NCBI GenBank assembly: GCA_965206315.1
Contig: OZ242210.1
Location: 1,736,001-1,800,000, forward strand
Reading direction: 5' to 3'
Origin: Bin16 sp965206315
Lineage (GTDB): Bacteria; Chloroflexota; Dehalococcoidia; Lucifugimonadales; Australimonadaceae
Length of the DNA: 64,000 nt
Both the position numbers and the translations under genes were made by a program. The notes beneath the pieces were generated by a model. The model was not told where the DNA came from, made no database searches, and saw nothing but the letters and a program-made list of their open reading frames with translations. Of this stretch, positions 9,266 to 16,775 are shown in pieces (position 1 is the first letter of the stretch; the number at the start of each line of letters is the position of its first letter).

Positions 9266-9481
9266 TTGACGACTCAGCTTGAGGTTGCAGCCGAGGCTTG
9301 CAATGCCCTGAAGCCCGGCGTTAGCATCACCGCACTAGATCAGCAGCCGTACGTTGCAGGAGGAAGACATCGTAATGCCACAGCGTGCGGGAGCACAGGG
9401 CTTGCCGTGGAGCGGTTGAAACATCGTGACTTGGCCGCTGCCTTCCCCGCGCTGCCGGAGGCGGTGAGCCATGTCGGCTGA
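9266..9481 (+). CDS. Small unknown protein preceding the methyltransferase
   Basis: A 71-residue frame starting with TTG at 9266, seven bases after a strong GAGGAGG, and ending 11 bases inside the methyltransferase gene. Strong ribosome site plus overlap support real translation, possibly as a leader coupling methyltransferase expression. The sequence (AAEACNALKPGVSITALDQQ) shows no motif I recognise. By position it could be a controller of the restriction-modification pair, but no helix-turn-helix is evident. It could also be a chance frame. Confidence 0.42.
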   Translation: MTTQLEVAAEACNALKPGVSITALDQQPYVAGGRHRNATACGSTGLAVERLKHRDLAAAFPALPEAVSHVG

Positions 9482-10772
9482 TACCTTCCGGGACCCGGCA
9501 TTCTCGGCGAACCGGGATGAACCTGTACACCGGTGGGTTCCTTGGATCGCGGGGTTCTCAAGACAATTCATCCAAGACGCGCTCAACTCATACACCAACG
9601 GCCACTCTCAGGCTGTGTTGGACCCCTTCGCTGGTGTAGCCACGACCTTGATAGAGGCCGATCTTGCTGGTCATGACGCTGTAGGCTTCGAGATTAACCC
9701 TTACGCTGCTTTCGCTGCCCAACTCAAGCTGAGCGCCCACCGCCTGTCCGTGGAGGACTTGCGCTCCGTTGTCATCGACCTTTATGAGCACGCTCTGACC
9801 GTGGAAACCAACGGAGTGATGCCCATGTCTGTGCCACCCCCAGGATTCCGCACACGGTTGCCCTTCTACAGCCCGGAGGTAGAGCGCAAGGTACTGCTTA
9901 TGCTGGACTTCGCCAGCCGTCAGTCCGACGACCAGGCGGCGGACCTGCTCAAGCTGGCTTTCGCATCGACGATGGTGGAGTATTCCAACTACTCGTACGA
10001 ACCGAGCCTCGGGACGCGGAACGCGGCTGGCCGGGCTGGCGTAGATGATTTCCCGGTAGCCCTGCGAATCGCCCGCAAGCTCACTCAAATGGCCACTGAC
10101 GCGAAGTGGTATCGTGAGCACCGCGAGCGAGCGCAGCGCGATGATGGACAGGTTCACCTTCAATCCTTCTTCGACGGATACGAACTGATTGGGCGGCAGA
10201 GCATCGATTTGATCGTGACCTCACCGCCCTACGCGAACAACTACCACTACAATCGCAATACTCGCCCGCACCTATACTGGCTTGGCTTCTGTAAATCGCC
10301 GGATGACATGAAGAGTCTTGAAGAACAGAACTTCGGCACCTACTGGCAGCGAGCGCGGGAGTTGGAGTGTGTAGAACTGAACCCCATCATCGCTGGCAGG
10401 GGCATTAGGGAGACCTTGGCTCAGATACGTCGACAGAATCCTGACCGTGGAATCTATGGTGGTCAAGGGTGGGCCAACTATGTCACCACGTACCTGAACG
10501 ATTGCGTTCGGTTCATGGACGGGGTGAAGTGGTGCCTCCGTCCTGGCGGTACTGCCCTTGTGGTTATTGGGAACAGTATCGTGCAGGGTGTTCATGTACC
10601 CACTGACAGGTACTTAGCTGAGATTGCTGCTCAACATGACCTTGAAGTGGTAGAGATTCACACACCACGTCCCACCCGCGTTGGCAATAGCATAACGAAC
10701 TCTAGTGTCCGTCGGGGCACTGCCGGACATACTAAGCTTTATGAGTCGGTGGTAGAGTTGAGACAGCCATGA
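9471..10772 (+). CDS. DNA methyltransferase of an Eco29kI-like restriction-modification system
   Basis: S-adenosylmethionine-dependent DNA base methylase. Motif I is DPFAGVATTLIEADLAG near residue 50 (FxGxG), followed by GFEINPYAAF; motif IV is TSPPYANNYHY near residue 250, the catalytic (T/S)PPY of amino-methyltransferases acting on N4-cytosine or N6-adenine. Motif I precedes motif IV, with a specificity region between. The downstream endonuclease starts inside its stop codon (ATGA), so the pair is translationally coupled. It should protect the host at the site cut by the partner. Specificity cannot be read from the sequence. GC is lower than in the flanking genes. Confidence 0.88.
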   Translation: MSADTFRDPAFSANRDEPVHRWVPWIAGFSRQFIQDALNSYTNGHSQAVLDPFAGVATTLIEADLAGHDAVGFEINPYAAFAAQLKLSAHRLSVEDLRSVVIDLYEHALTVETNGVMPMSVPPPGFRTRLPFYSPEVERKVLLMLDFASRQSDDQAADLLKLAFASTMVEYSNYSYEPSLGTRNAAGRAGVDDFPVALRIARKLTQMATDAKWYREHRERAQRDDGQVHLQSFFDGYELIGRQSIDLIVTSPPYANNYHYNRNTRPHLYWLGFCKSPDDMKSLEEQNFGTYWQRARELECVELNPIIAGRGIRETLAQIRRQNPDRGIYGGQGWANYVTTYLNDCVRFMDGVKWCLRPGGTALVVIGNSIVQGVHVPTDRYLAEIAAQHDLEVVEIHTPRPTRVGNSITNSSVRRGTAGHTKLYESVVELRQP

Positions 10773-11368
10773 GCGAGCTTTACGATCCACTCACCTGGCA
10801 GAACCTCATGGCAGGGCTCGTTGTTCGCTTCGAGCAACAGCCCCGCGTTAGTTTCGCAGAGATCGGCAACGCGGAAGGACCGGGAGTGTACGCGTTGTTC
10901 TACGTGGGAGGACATGCGGCATACTCTCCGATCTCCGGCACGCTGCAGCCCATTTACGTAGGGAAGGCAGTTCCCGAAGGCACACGGAAGGGGAGCTTAG
11001 AAGGAGCGGGACAACACGCCCTAAGAGGGAGGCTGCGCAATCACCGACGATCCATTGACGCGGCCGTGAATCTTGAAACGGACGATTTCCTGTGCCGCTT
11101 CCTGGCAGTCGTTCCCGTGTGGATAACGCTGGCAGAGCGGTTCCTGATAGACCATTACCGTCCGATCTGGAACACGGGGATAGATGGATTCGGCAACAAC
11201 CCGCAAGGCAGAAACCGAGTGACCGGGGACAAGAGCTGGTGGGACACGCTGCACCCTGGCCGTGAATGGGCAATCAAGCGCACACCGAAGGGCACCGAGG
11301 GGGAGGCGCTGGCTTTGGTCGCTCAGTTCTTCAGCGAGGGAGACGAGGCCTCTCCCTCCCTCAACTGA
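10769..11368 (+). CDS. Eco29kI-like GIY-YIG restriction endonuclease
   Basis: Type II restriction enzyme of the GIY-YIG nuclease fold. GVYALFYVG and PIYVGKA supply the GIY and YIG strands near residues 36 and 65. RLRNHRRSI supplies the catalytic Arg/His helix, LAERFLIDHYRPIWN contains the metal-binding Glu, and GFGNN...WDTLHPGREWA is the C-terminal signature of the Eco29kI subfamily. At 199 residues it has the expected length (about 210). It follows the methyltransferase with a 4-bp overlap. Eco29kI itself cuts CCGCGG; the same specificity here is only possible. Its stop codon TGA is the first base group of a dispersed element copy. Confidence 0.87.
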   Translation: MSELYDPLTWQNLMAGLVVRFEQQPRVSFAEIGNAEGPGVYALFYVGGHAAYSPISGTLQPIYVGKAVPEGTRKGSLEGAGQHALRGRLRNHRRSIDAAVNLETDDFLCRFLAVVPVWITLAERFLIDHYRPIWNTGIDGFGNNPQGRNRVTGDKSWWDTLHPGREWAIKRTPKGTEGEALALVAQFFSEGDEASPSLN

Positions 11369-11490
11369 CACGCGCCCCTTTCGAGGTCGACCCCTCCCCC
11401 CGTACGCTGGTTGCATGACCGTCGACCGTGCACGACCTATAGACAGAGCCTATAGCTCGGGGCCCAGCCATAGATATGGTCTATGGGTCC
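11366..11490. repeat. Dispersed composite element: GTGTCA end, core and CTATAG module
   Basis: Starting at the endonuclease stop codon, the sequence reads TGACACGCGCCCCTTTCGAG, then CGTACGCTGGTTGCATGACC (11401-11420), then a palindrome-rich module CCTATAGACAGAGCCTATAG ... CCATAGATATGGTCTATGGG. The same modules occur in the same order, reversed, at 22309-22436 and 38600-38728. No open frame is associated with it. Confidence 0.8.
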
Positions 11491-11714
11491 GGCGCGCAAA
11501 TTTTGAATTCGATGGCCATCTTGAGATTCTTGATGCTTCAGGGCCCGGGAAGCAGGCCACGGCCATGGAAACGCGCCGATCAAGAATCTCAAGGGTGCCA
11601 AACGAAGTCGACCGTTTACTCGTAGACCGAGGATCAAGAGTGCCAGAATTCGGGGGCGTTGGCATCCTTGATCGGGGGCTGCGAGGTTCCTGCCTCCGCA
11701 GGAACGACGAGGTC
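11491..11714. repeat. Continuation of the composite element with a 14-bp hairpin and the GAAGCAGGCC module
   Basis: TTGAGATTCTTGAT (11521-11534) pairs perfectly with ATCAAGAATCTCAA (11579-11592). Between them lies GGGAAGCAGGCCACGGCCAT (11546-11565), which recurs in altered form at 61326-61345 and, inverted, at 38529-38555. Further short copies of ATCAAGA and TTGATC follow. The end carries a TTCCTGCCTCCGCAGGAACG palindrome. This stretch of over 200 bp holds no gene. Confidence 0.7.
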
Positions 11715-13364
11715 CTAGAGGACGGCCATCATGTGGTGCTGGACGCGGTTGGCGCGCTGCACCCCCATCTTCATCACCTGCCGCGCCGGGCGGTCGTCAC
11801 GATCAGGGAAGATCTCGTCCCACGCCGCGTCTATCGCCGGCAGGTCGGCGTAGTCCTGGATGAGCAGCTGGATGAGGCCCACGTTGTCCATCGTGCCGCC
11901 GCCCGACTCCAGCAGCGACCGGATGTTGCGGATGCCGTGGTGCGCCTGCCCCTCGATGCCCGGCACCGGCTCCAGCTTGTCCGGCCCCGCCGTGTCGACG
12001 CCGGAGACGCCGCCCGAGCAGAAGAGGTCGCCGATGCGCGCACCCATCGGGATGGGGTCGTGGTGCCCGTGCCCCTCTATCTCGTGGTTCGTCCGCTCGC
12101 CGCCTATCCTGCCGATCACCTGCAGCTGGATCTGCCCGCCCATGGGGTAGCGGTACGTCTTGCGCGCCGCCTGGTACTGGCCGATCGGCCACGCCTCCAG
12201 GTACACGTCCACCATGTACGGCTGGTACGCGAAGTCGTTCAGGTACACCCACTGCAGCACCACGTCGTCCACCGTCCCGCCCGCGTGCTCCATGAACACC
12301 CGCATGTTGTCGAAGCACTGGTCGGTCTGCGCGTCCTCCCCGATGACCGGCAGCGAGGTCGACAGGTCCCATGGCACGATGACGGACGAGAAGACGTAGT
12401 CGCCCAGCCGCGCGCCGTTCGGGAGCGGGTCGCGGTGCGTCAGCCCGGCGACCTCGATGCACTGCCGCTGCTGTCCGGCAACGCCTATCGCCTGCAGCTC
12501 GACGCCCTCGCCGGGCGGCAAGGGGTAGGACGTCGTCTTGCGCGCGGGGCGGTTGTCCGCGTCCGGGAACAGCTCCAGCCAGCCGGTGTTGATGTGCGGC
12601 CGGAAGTCCTGGCTGTCGATGAAGTTCGTGACGATGCCGATGTTGTCGGTCGAGTGCCCGGCGGACTCGACGAGCGTGCGCAGGTTGCGCCACGCGTTCA
12701 GGAACTGCTCCGCGGGGTCGTCGGGCATGATGCCGGTCTCGAGGTCGATGCCGCGCACGCCCGAGGTGAAGAAGAGGCCGCCGACCTCCACGAGGTCTGG
12801 CACAGGCGCGTCCGGCGCGCTGAGACCGGGCAGCCGCGTCGTCGTGCGCTTGTTCGGCCTGCCGGGCGCGCCCTTGTCGCTCAGCGCGGGGCCGGGCGCG
12901 CTGCGGAACTTCGGTCGAATCGCGGCGTTCGCCAGCCGGGCGTCGCCCGCGGGCTTGACCATCGCCTCGGCGCCCGCGAGCGCGAGCCGCTCGTCGCGGT
13001 CCTCGTCGCCGGTGCCGCTCACGCCGATGCCGCCGATGACCTCGCTCGCCCGGTGCAGCGTCAGCCCGCCGTGCAGCGTCGTCACGCCGTCGTTCGACCA
13101 GTCGGCGACGGTGCGGCCGTCGTGCGATATCTGCTGCCGGTAGATGAGCGTGTCGCGCCCGATGAAGGCGGCGGTGTACGCCTTGCGCTCGGCGTTCCGC
13201 ACGTCGGTCCCGGACGCGCCGTCGCGCCGGACCTTGTAGACGAGCGCGCCGCTCTCGTCGACGACGGCGACCGCGAACGGGCGCTCGGTCGGGCGCGCGG
13301 CGGCCATCGCCGCGTCCACGGCGCGTTCGGCGTCTTCCAGGCTGATCGTCTCTTTCGCGGGCAT
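11715..13364 (-). CDS. GlcG/HbpS domain fused to three RidA domains
   Basis: A 549-residue fusion. Residues 1-137 are a GlcG/HbpS (DUF336) domain, with ERKAYTAAF, LHGGLTLH and VIGGIGVSG. Three RidA (YjgF/UK114) domains follow at about 185-297, 300-422 and 428-549. Each has the YjgF-type helix text (NLRTLVESAG, NMRVFMEHAG, NIRSLLESGG) and the conserved Arg of the active-site segment (PARKTTSY, AARKTYRY, PARQVMKM). RidA proteins hydrolyse reactive enamines/imines; GlcG-like domains bind small ligands or heme. It is last in a four-gene operon, 3 bp after the DUF1330 gene. The real substrate is unknown. I know no characterised protein with this arrangement. Confidence 0.86.
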   Translation of the reverse strand: MPAKETISLEDAERAVDAAMAAARPTERPFAVAVVDESGALVYKVRRDGASGTDVRNAERKAYTAAFIGRDTLIYRQQISHDGRTVADWSNDGVTTLHGGLTLHRASEVIGGIGVSGTGDEDRDERLALAGAEAMVKPAGDARLANAAIRPKFRSAPGPALSDKGAPGRPNKRTTTRLPGLSAPDAPVPDLVEVGGLFFTSGVRGIDLETGIMPDDPAEQFLNAWRNLRTLVESAGHSTDNIGIVTNFIDSQDFRPHINTGWLELFPDADNRPARKTTSYPLPPGEGVELQAIGVAGQQRQCIEVAGLTHRDPLPNGARLGDYVFSSVIVPWDLSTSLPVIGEDAQTDQCFDNMRVFMEHAGGTVDDVVLQWVYLNDFAYQPYMVDVYLEAWPIGQYQAARKTYRYPMGGQIQLQVIGRIGGERTNHEIEGHGHHDPIPMGARIGDLFCSGGVSGVDTAGPDKLEPVPGIEGQAHHGIRNIRSLLESGGGTMDNVGLIQLLIQDYADLPAIDAAWDEIFPDRDDRPARQVMKMGVQRANRVQHHMMAVL

Positions 13365-13367
13365 TGT

Positions 13368-13655
13368 CTACACTCCTTCCACGCCGATCACGGAGGCCGT
13401 CGCGGCCGCCCAGCGTATCCCCACGATGCCCTGGTAGGCGTCCGAGGCGTGCCAGGCTTTCAGCGACTCCATGTCCGGGAACTCGATGACGACGAGGCGG
13501 TGGGGCTCCCACTCGCCCTCGATGACCTCGCTCGCGCCGCCGCGCACCAGGAAGCGCGCGCCGTACGGCTCCAGCGTCGCGGGCACCTGCGCTCCGTACG
13601 CCTGGTACGACTCCTGGTCGTGCACCTGTACGTCTGCCATGAGATACGCTGGCAT
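13368..13655 (-). CDS. DUF1330 family protein (dimeric alpha-beta barrel)
   Basis: A 95-residue protein starting MPAYLMADVQVHDQESYQAY, with RFLVRGG and RLVVIEFPDMESLKAWHAS, the standard layout of DUF1330 ferredoxin-like alpha-beta barrel proteins, which resemble small monooxygenases and isomerases. No member has a clear reaction. The ATG at 13655 overlaps the stop of the upstream glcG-like gene (TGATG), so it is translationally coupled to it. It probably modifies or isomerises an intermediate of the same pathway as its neighbours. Confidence 0.85.
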   Translation of the reverse strand: MPAYLMADVQVHDQESYQAYGAQVPATLEPYGARFLVRGGASEVIEGEWEPHRLVVIEFPDMESLKAWHASDAYQGIVGIRWAAATASVIGVEGV

Positions 13656-14074
13656 CACTTCACCCCCATCGCTTCGAGGCCGATGCGCGCCAGCGCCTCG
13701 TCCCGTATCGTCGAGTTGCCGCTCATCGCGATCCCGCCGACGACCTGCCCGCCCGAGACGATGGCGAGCCCGCCCTGGAGCGTCGTCAGCTTCGGGTCGC
13801 CCCAGTCGTTCAGCGTGCGACGGTTCGCCTTCACGACGTGGTCGCGGAAGTCGACCGTGTTCATGCCGACGCGGGCGGCGGTGTACGCCTTCGCGCGGGC
13901 GCGTCCCAGCATCCGGGCGGGGGCGCCGTCCACCCGGGCGCAGAGCACCTCCTCGCCGCTGGCGTCGGTGATGCAGAGCGCGCCGGGATTGTCCGTGCCG
14001 TCGGCGAACTCGGCGAATATCGCCTCCTTCGCCTTCAGGGCCTCCTCGAGGCCGATGCTCTTCGTCTCGAACAT
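13655..14074 (-). CDS. GlcG/HbpS (DUF336) family protein
   Basis: A stand-alone 139-residue GlcG-like protein: ALCITDASGEEVLCARVDGA, ARAKAYTAARVGMNTVDF, LTTLQGGLAIVSGGQVVGGI and AMSGN are the family's conserved blocks. Members include the heme-binding HbpS and the unassigned GlcG of glycolate operons. It is a paralogue of the N-terminal domain of the fusion encoded two genes downstream; together they could form mixed oligomers. It starts four bases after the stop of the isomerase-like gene. Confidence 0.87.
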   Translation of the reverse strand: MFETKSIGLEEALKAKEAIFAEFADGTDNPGALCITDASGEEVLCARVDGAPARMLGRARAKAYTAARVGMNTVDFRDHVVKANRRTLNDWGDPKLTTLQGGLAIVSGGQVVGGIAMSGNSTIRDEALARIGLEAMGVK

Positions 14075-14077
14075 GGC

Positions 14078-14848
14078 TTACAACTCCCTCAGCAGCCGGC
14101 CGAAGCCGGGTATCTGGTCGTCCACTCCGGCGAGGCGCAGCGACTGCCACGCCATCGCCTGCATACTGCTCACGACCGGCACGCCGAGCTCCTGCTCCAG
14201 CGTGTCGACGACGGCGACGCTCGGCATGAGCGCGCCCGTGATCCACACCCCGTCGGCGTTGGGCGTCGCGCGGAACAGGTCCGCCGCCATCCGTCGCACG
14301 ATGCCGAGGTCCATCGTCGAGACCTCGAACGCGCGCAACTCCCCGCCCGCGACCTCGCCGACCACCGAGCCCGCGTTCGCGACCTCGATGTCCGCGTTCG
14401 CGACGTACTCGGCCAGCTGGGCGTGCGTCTTGTCGTCGAACGGCGTCAGCATCGCCACCCGGCTCATGCCGAGCGCGTTCATCGCCTTGATGCACGAGCC
14501 GAGGTCGGTCGCCGCGGGTGTGTCCGTGACGCTGCCGATGCGGCGCAGGATCTCGTCCTCGAACCTCCACCCGCGCCCGGCGATGATCGGCACGCCCGCC
14601 TGCATGATCGACTGCGGCCGGCGCGTCATGATCTCCTCGGTCGCCGCCGGCAGGCGTTCGATGCCCGCCGCGTACGACCGCTCGCCCTCCGAGAGGACGA
14701 CGCCGAGCGACGTCATGACGATGGTCACGCCCTCCGGCGCGATGAGGTAGAACTCGTACGAGTTGTTCTCGTGCGCGGGCGACGGGGTGATGAACCCGCA
14801 CCGTGCGCGCCAGCCGTAGGGGCGGTCAGCGGTCGCGGTCAGCGCCAT
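14078..14848 (-). CDS. Asp/Glu racemase-superfamily enzyme (maleate isomerase or arylmalonate decarboxylase-like)
   Basis: The 256-residue protein starts MALTATADRPYGWRARCGFI, then has PEGVTIVMTSLGV, AGVPIIAGRGW, MLTPFDDKTHAQLAEYV, and GVWITGALMPSVAVVDTLEQ (split from ELGVPVVSSMQAM). This pattern is that of maleate cis-trans isomerase and arylmalonate decarboxylase. The usual catalytic Cys pair is not retained in clear form: the second site reads ITGALM. The reaction is therefore uncertain. The ATG at 14848 has GGAGGAGGACGC immediately upstream. It leads the GlcG-DUF1330-fusion operon, which suggests a catabolic pathway for a small dicarboxylate-like compound. Confidence 0.72.
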   Translation of the reverse strand: MALTATADRPYGWRARCGFITPSPAHENNSYEFYLIAPEGVTIVMTSLGVVLSEGERSYAAGIERLPAATEEIMTRRPQSIMQAGVPIIAGRGWRFEDEILRRIGSVTDTPAATDLGSCIKAMNALGMSRVAMLTPFDDKTHAQLAEYVANADIEVANAGSVVGEVAGGELRAFEVSTMDLGIVRRMAADLFRATPNADGVWITGALMPSVAVVDTLEQELGVPVVSSMQAMAWQSLRLAGVDDQIPGFGRLLREL

Positions 14849-14921
14849 GCGTCCTCCTCCTGGAAGGGGTGCGGTGGGAGTGTACCCGGAGGGTTGGCGG
14901 CGCGCCACTCGTGGAGGGGGG

Positions 14922-14966
14922 TTGAGTAACTATGTGAACAGATGATAGAATCATAACTATCATCTG
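14922..14966 (+). promoter_or_regulatory. Promoter with overlapping palindromic operator upstream of the Fic gene
   Basis: TTGAGT (14922-14927) and TAGAAT (14946-14951) are spaced by 18 bp, a good sigma-70 type promoter. A perfect 10-bp inverted repeat, CAGATGATAG (14939-14948) and CTATCATCTG (14957-14966) with 8 bp between, covers the -10 box and start point. The Fic protein has a C-terminal winged-helix-like segment, so autorepression through this site is plausible. Confidence 0.65.
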
Positions 14967-15065
14967 AGCAGAGGTGATACTATCTTCTCGCCGCGATACA
15001 CATACTCCGCCCGGATACGGGGCTCACTGGAAGCTCTGGACCGGCAGCGCTGGCTGTTCGAGAAC

Positions 15066-16022
15066 ATGCTGCTCATGCCCAAGTACGAGGTGTGGGTCAA
15101 GCGCAGCATCTCGGTTGCGCGCGTCGCTGGAACAACCGCCATCGAAGGCGAGGGGATCGGCGCGGAAGCGGTCAGCGACCTGATGCGGGGCGGCGCTGCC
15201 GCGCGTTCGGACGCCGACGCCGTACGTGCCAACAGTAACGCGATCGCCGCGTATGAGTTCATCGACTACCTGAGCGACCAGTCGGACATACCGCTGAGTG
15301 AGTTGGTGATACGCGAACTGAACAGGCAGTTCATGCGGGGTGGCCCGGAACTGCTGACGCCGGGGGTCTACCGCAGAGGGCAGAACTCGGTAGGGAACTT
15401 CATGCCGCCGAACCAGGGCGACGTCCCCGCGCTCATGCGCGACTTCGCCGAGTGGCTCTGCGCGGACGACGACGTGCATCCGGTGCTCCGCGCCGGTATC
15501 GCGCACCTGCACCTCGTGTCCATCCATCCGTTCTGGGACGGCAACGGGCGGACGTCGCGCGGGCTGATGACGCTCATCCTTCAGCGTTCCCCGTTCGGGT
15601 TCCGGAACCTGCTGTCGGTAGAGTCCTGGTTCGCGGACAGGCGGGACGCCTACATAGACGCCATCGAACGAGCGCAGGGGAGGGCGTTCTCCAAGACATA
15701 CGACATGACCGGTTGGCTGGAGTTCTTCGTCGAGGCACTGGCAGCGGCGGCGCAGTCACTGATGAACGAGCTGACGGACTGGCATCGGTGGATGCAGGAG
15801 GTCCAGGGTTCACTGAGGCAGGCGGGGCTCAATGATCGGCAGGCTGACGGGCTCGCCTACGCCGCGCGGGCGGGGCGCATCACCAGACCGGAGTACATCG
15901 AGATTACCGGCGTCTCGCCCATCACGGCGACCCGTGACCTGGCGCGCCTTGTGGAGGCGGGCTTCCTGGAGGTACAGGGGCGTACGCGAGGCCGCGCCTA
16001 CCTCTTCAAACGGCAGGTGTAA
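15066..16022 (+). CDS. Fic-family AMP transferase with its own inhibitory motif; start uncertain
   Basis: Predicted protein AMPylase. The Fic signature HPFWDGNGRTSR (residues about 155-166) is intact, including the catalytic His. An inhibitory (S/T)xxxE(G/N) motif, TTAIEG, sits at residues about 23-28, the class with an N-terminal regulatory helix. The end (ITRPEYIEITGVSPITATRD, LVEAGFLEV) looks like a winged helix. The first ATG in frame is 15066, but homologue-like text SPRYTYSARIRGSLEALDRQ is encoded in the same frame from about 14985 with no ATG, GTG or TTG before it. Either a rare start codon near 14982 is used or a one-base indel separates it from GTG 14974. Confidence 0.85.
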   Translation: MLLMPKYEVWVKRSISVARVAGTTAIEGEGIGAEAVSDLMRGGAAARSDADAVRANSNAIAAYEFIDYLSDQSDIPLSELVIRELNRQFMRGGPELLTPGVYRRGQNSVGNFMPPNQGDVPALMRDFAEWLCADDDVHPVLRAGIAHLHLVSIHPFWDGNGRTSRGLMTLILQRSPFGFRNLLSVESWFADRRDAYIDAIERAQGRAFSKTYDMTGWLEFFVEALAAAAQSLMNELTDWHRWMQEVQGSLRQAGLNDRQADGLAYAARAGRITRPEYIEITGVSPITATRDLARLVEAGFLEVQGRTRGRAYLFKRQV

Positions 16023-16067
16023 CTGGCGTTAGCCTGTGGGCATTGGCTTAAACAAATCCGGCGAAAA

Positions 16068-16093
16068 GTTACAGTTTCGAGCGAAACAGTAAC
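16068..16093. repeat. Inverted repeat downstream of the Fic gene
   Basis: GTTACAGTTTCG (16068-16079) and CGAAACAGTAAC (16082-16093) form a 12-bp stem with one mismatch and a 2-base centre, too tight for a hairpin loop without opening a few pairs. GTAACCGGCGTTAC, a second small palindrome, follows at once. No T-run follows, so a terminator is unsure; a protein-binding site is equally possible. Confidence 0.5.
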
Positions 16094-16116
16094 CGGCGTT
16101 ACTGTGCGCGGCCGCC

Positions 16117-16752
16117 CTAGCCGCGGCGCTTGCGCAGCTCCGCCCAGACGTCGTCCGGCGAAAGGCCCGCGTCGGCCAGCAGCACGAGCGTGTGGTAGAG
16201 GAGGTCGGCGACCTCGCCGGGGAGCTCCGCAGTCTCCTTCGTGGTCGCGGCGAGCGCGACCTCCACGCCCTCCTCGCCGACCTTCTGCGCGATGCGGGCC
16301 GTGCCGCTCTCGAACAGCGACGTCGTGTAGCTACCCTCGGGGCGCTCCTGCTGTCGCTGGCGTATGACCTGGAACACCTCCGAGAGGACGCCGGGGCCCG
16401 CGTCGCTCCGCTCATACTCCGGCTGCTCCGGCAGCGGCGTGAAGAAGCACGAGCGCTCGCCGGTGTGGCACGCCGGGCCGTCCGCGCGCACCTTGAACAG
16501 CAGCACGTCGCCGTCGCAGTCGACCTGCGCGGATGAGACGTGCAGGAACGCGCCGGACGTCTCGCCCTTGTGCCACGGCGCCTGGCGCGAGCGGCTGTAG
16601 AAGTGCATCTCGCCCGACTCCAGCGTGCGCGCGACCGCGTCCGGGTTCATGTACGCGACCATCAGCACCTCGCCGGTGGCCTCGTCCTGGCAGATGGCCG
16701 TCACGAGCCCCTGGGCGTCGAGTTGTATCCGTGGGTCCTCTGCGGTCGTCAT
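16117..16752 (-). CDS. hisIE: Bifunctional phosphoribosyl-AMP cyclohydrolase / phosphoribosyl-ATP pyrophosphatase
   Basis: Catalyses steps 2 and 3 of histidine synthesis. Residues 1-115 are the HisI cyclohydrolase: VLMVAYMNPDAVARTLESG, HFYSRSRQAPWHKGETSG, and the metal ligands in VDCDGDVLLFKV and GPACHTGERSCFF. Residues about 130-211 are the HisE pyrophosphatase: SYTTSLFESGTARIAQKVGE (then EGVEVALA) and ADLLYHTLVLLADAGL. At 211 residues the length matches HisIE fusions. It is the last gene of a hisF-HAD-hisIE run, 23 bp after the HAD gene. Confidence 0.95.
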   Translation of the reverse strand: MTTAEDPRIQLDAQGLVTAICQDEATGEVLMVAYMNPDAVARTLESGEMHFYSRSRQAPWHKGETSGAFLHVSSAQVDCDGDVLLFKVRADGPACHTGERSCFFTPLPEQPEYERSDAGPGVLSEVFQVIRQRQQERPEGSYTTSLFESGTARIAQKVGEEGVEVALAATTKETAELPGEVADLLYHTLVLLADAGLSPDDVWAELRKRRG

Positions 16753-16775
16753 CGGGTCCCTCCGTTCGCGGCGCG

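Noticed and set aside
11366..11490. Insertion sequence ends
   Set aside because: No transposase, target-site duplication or complete terminal inverted repeat could be found; the element is described as a non-coding repeat instead.
11262..14750. A 1162-codon open frame on the plus strand
   Set aside because: It runs antisense to the GlcG-RidA operon, is rich in Arg, Val, His and Asp from the GC-rich third codon positions, and has no domain. The minus-strand genes have recognisable domains and ribosome sites.
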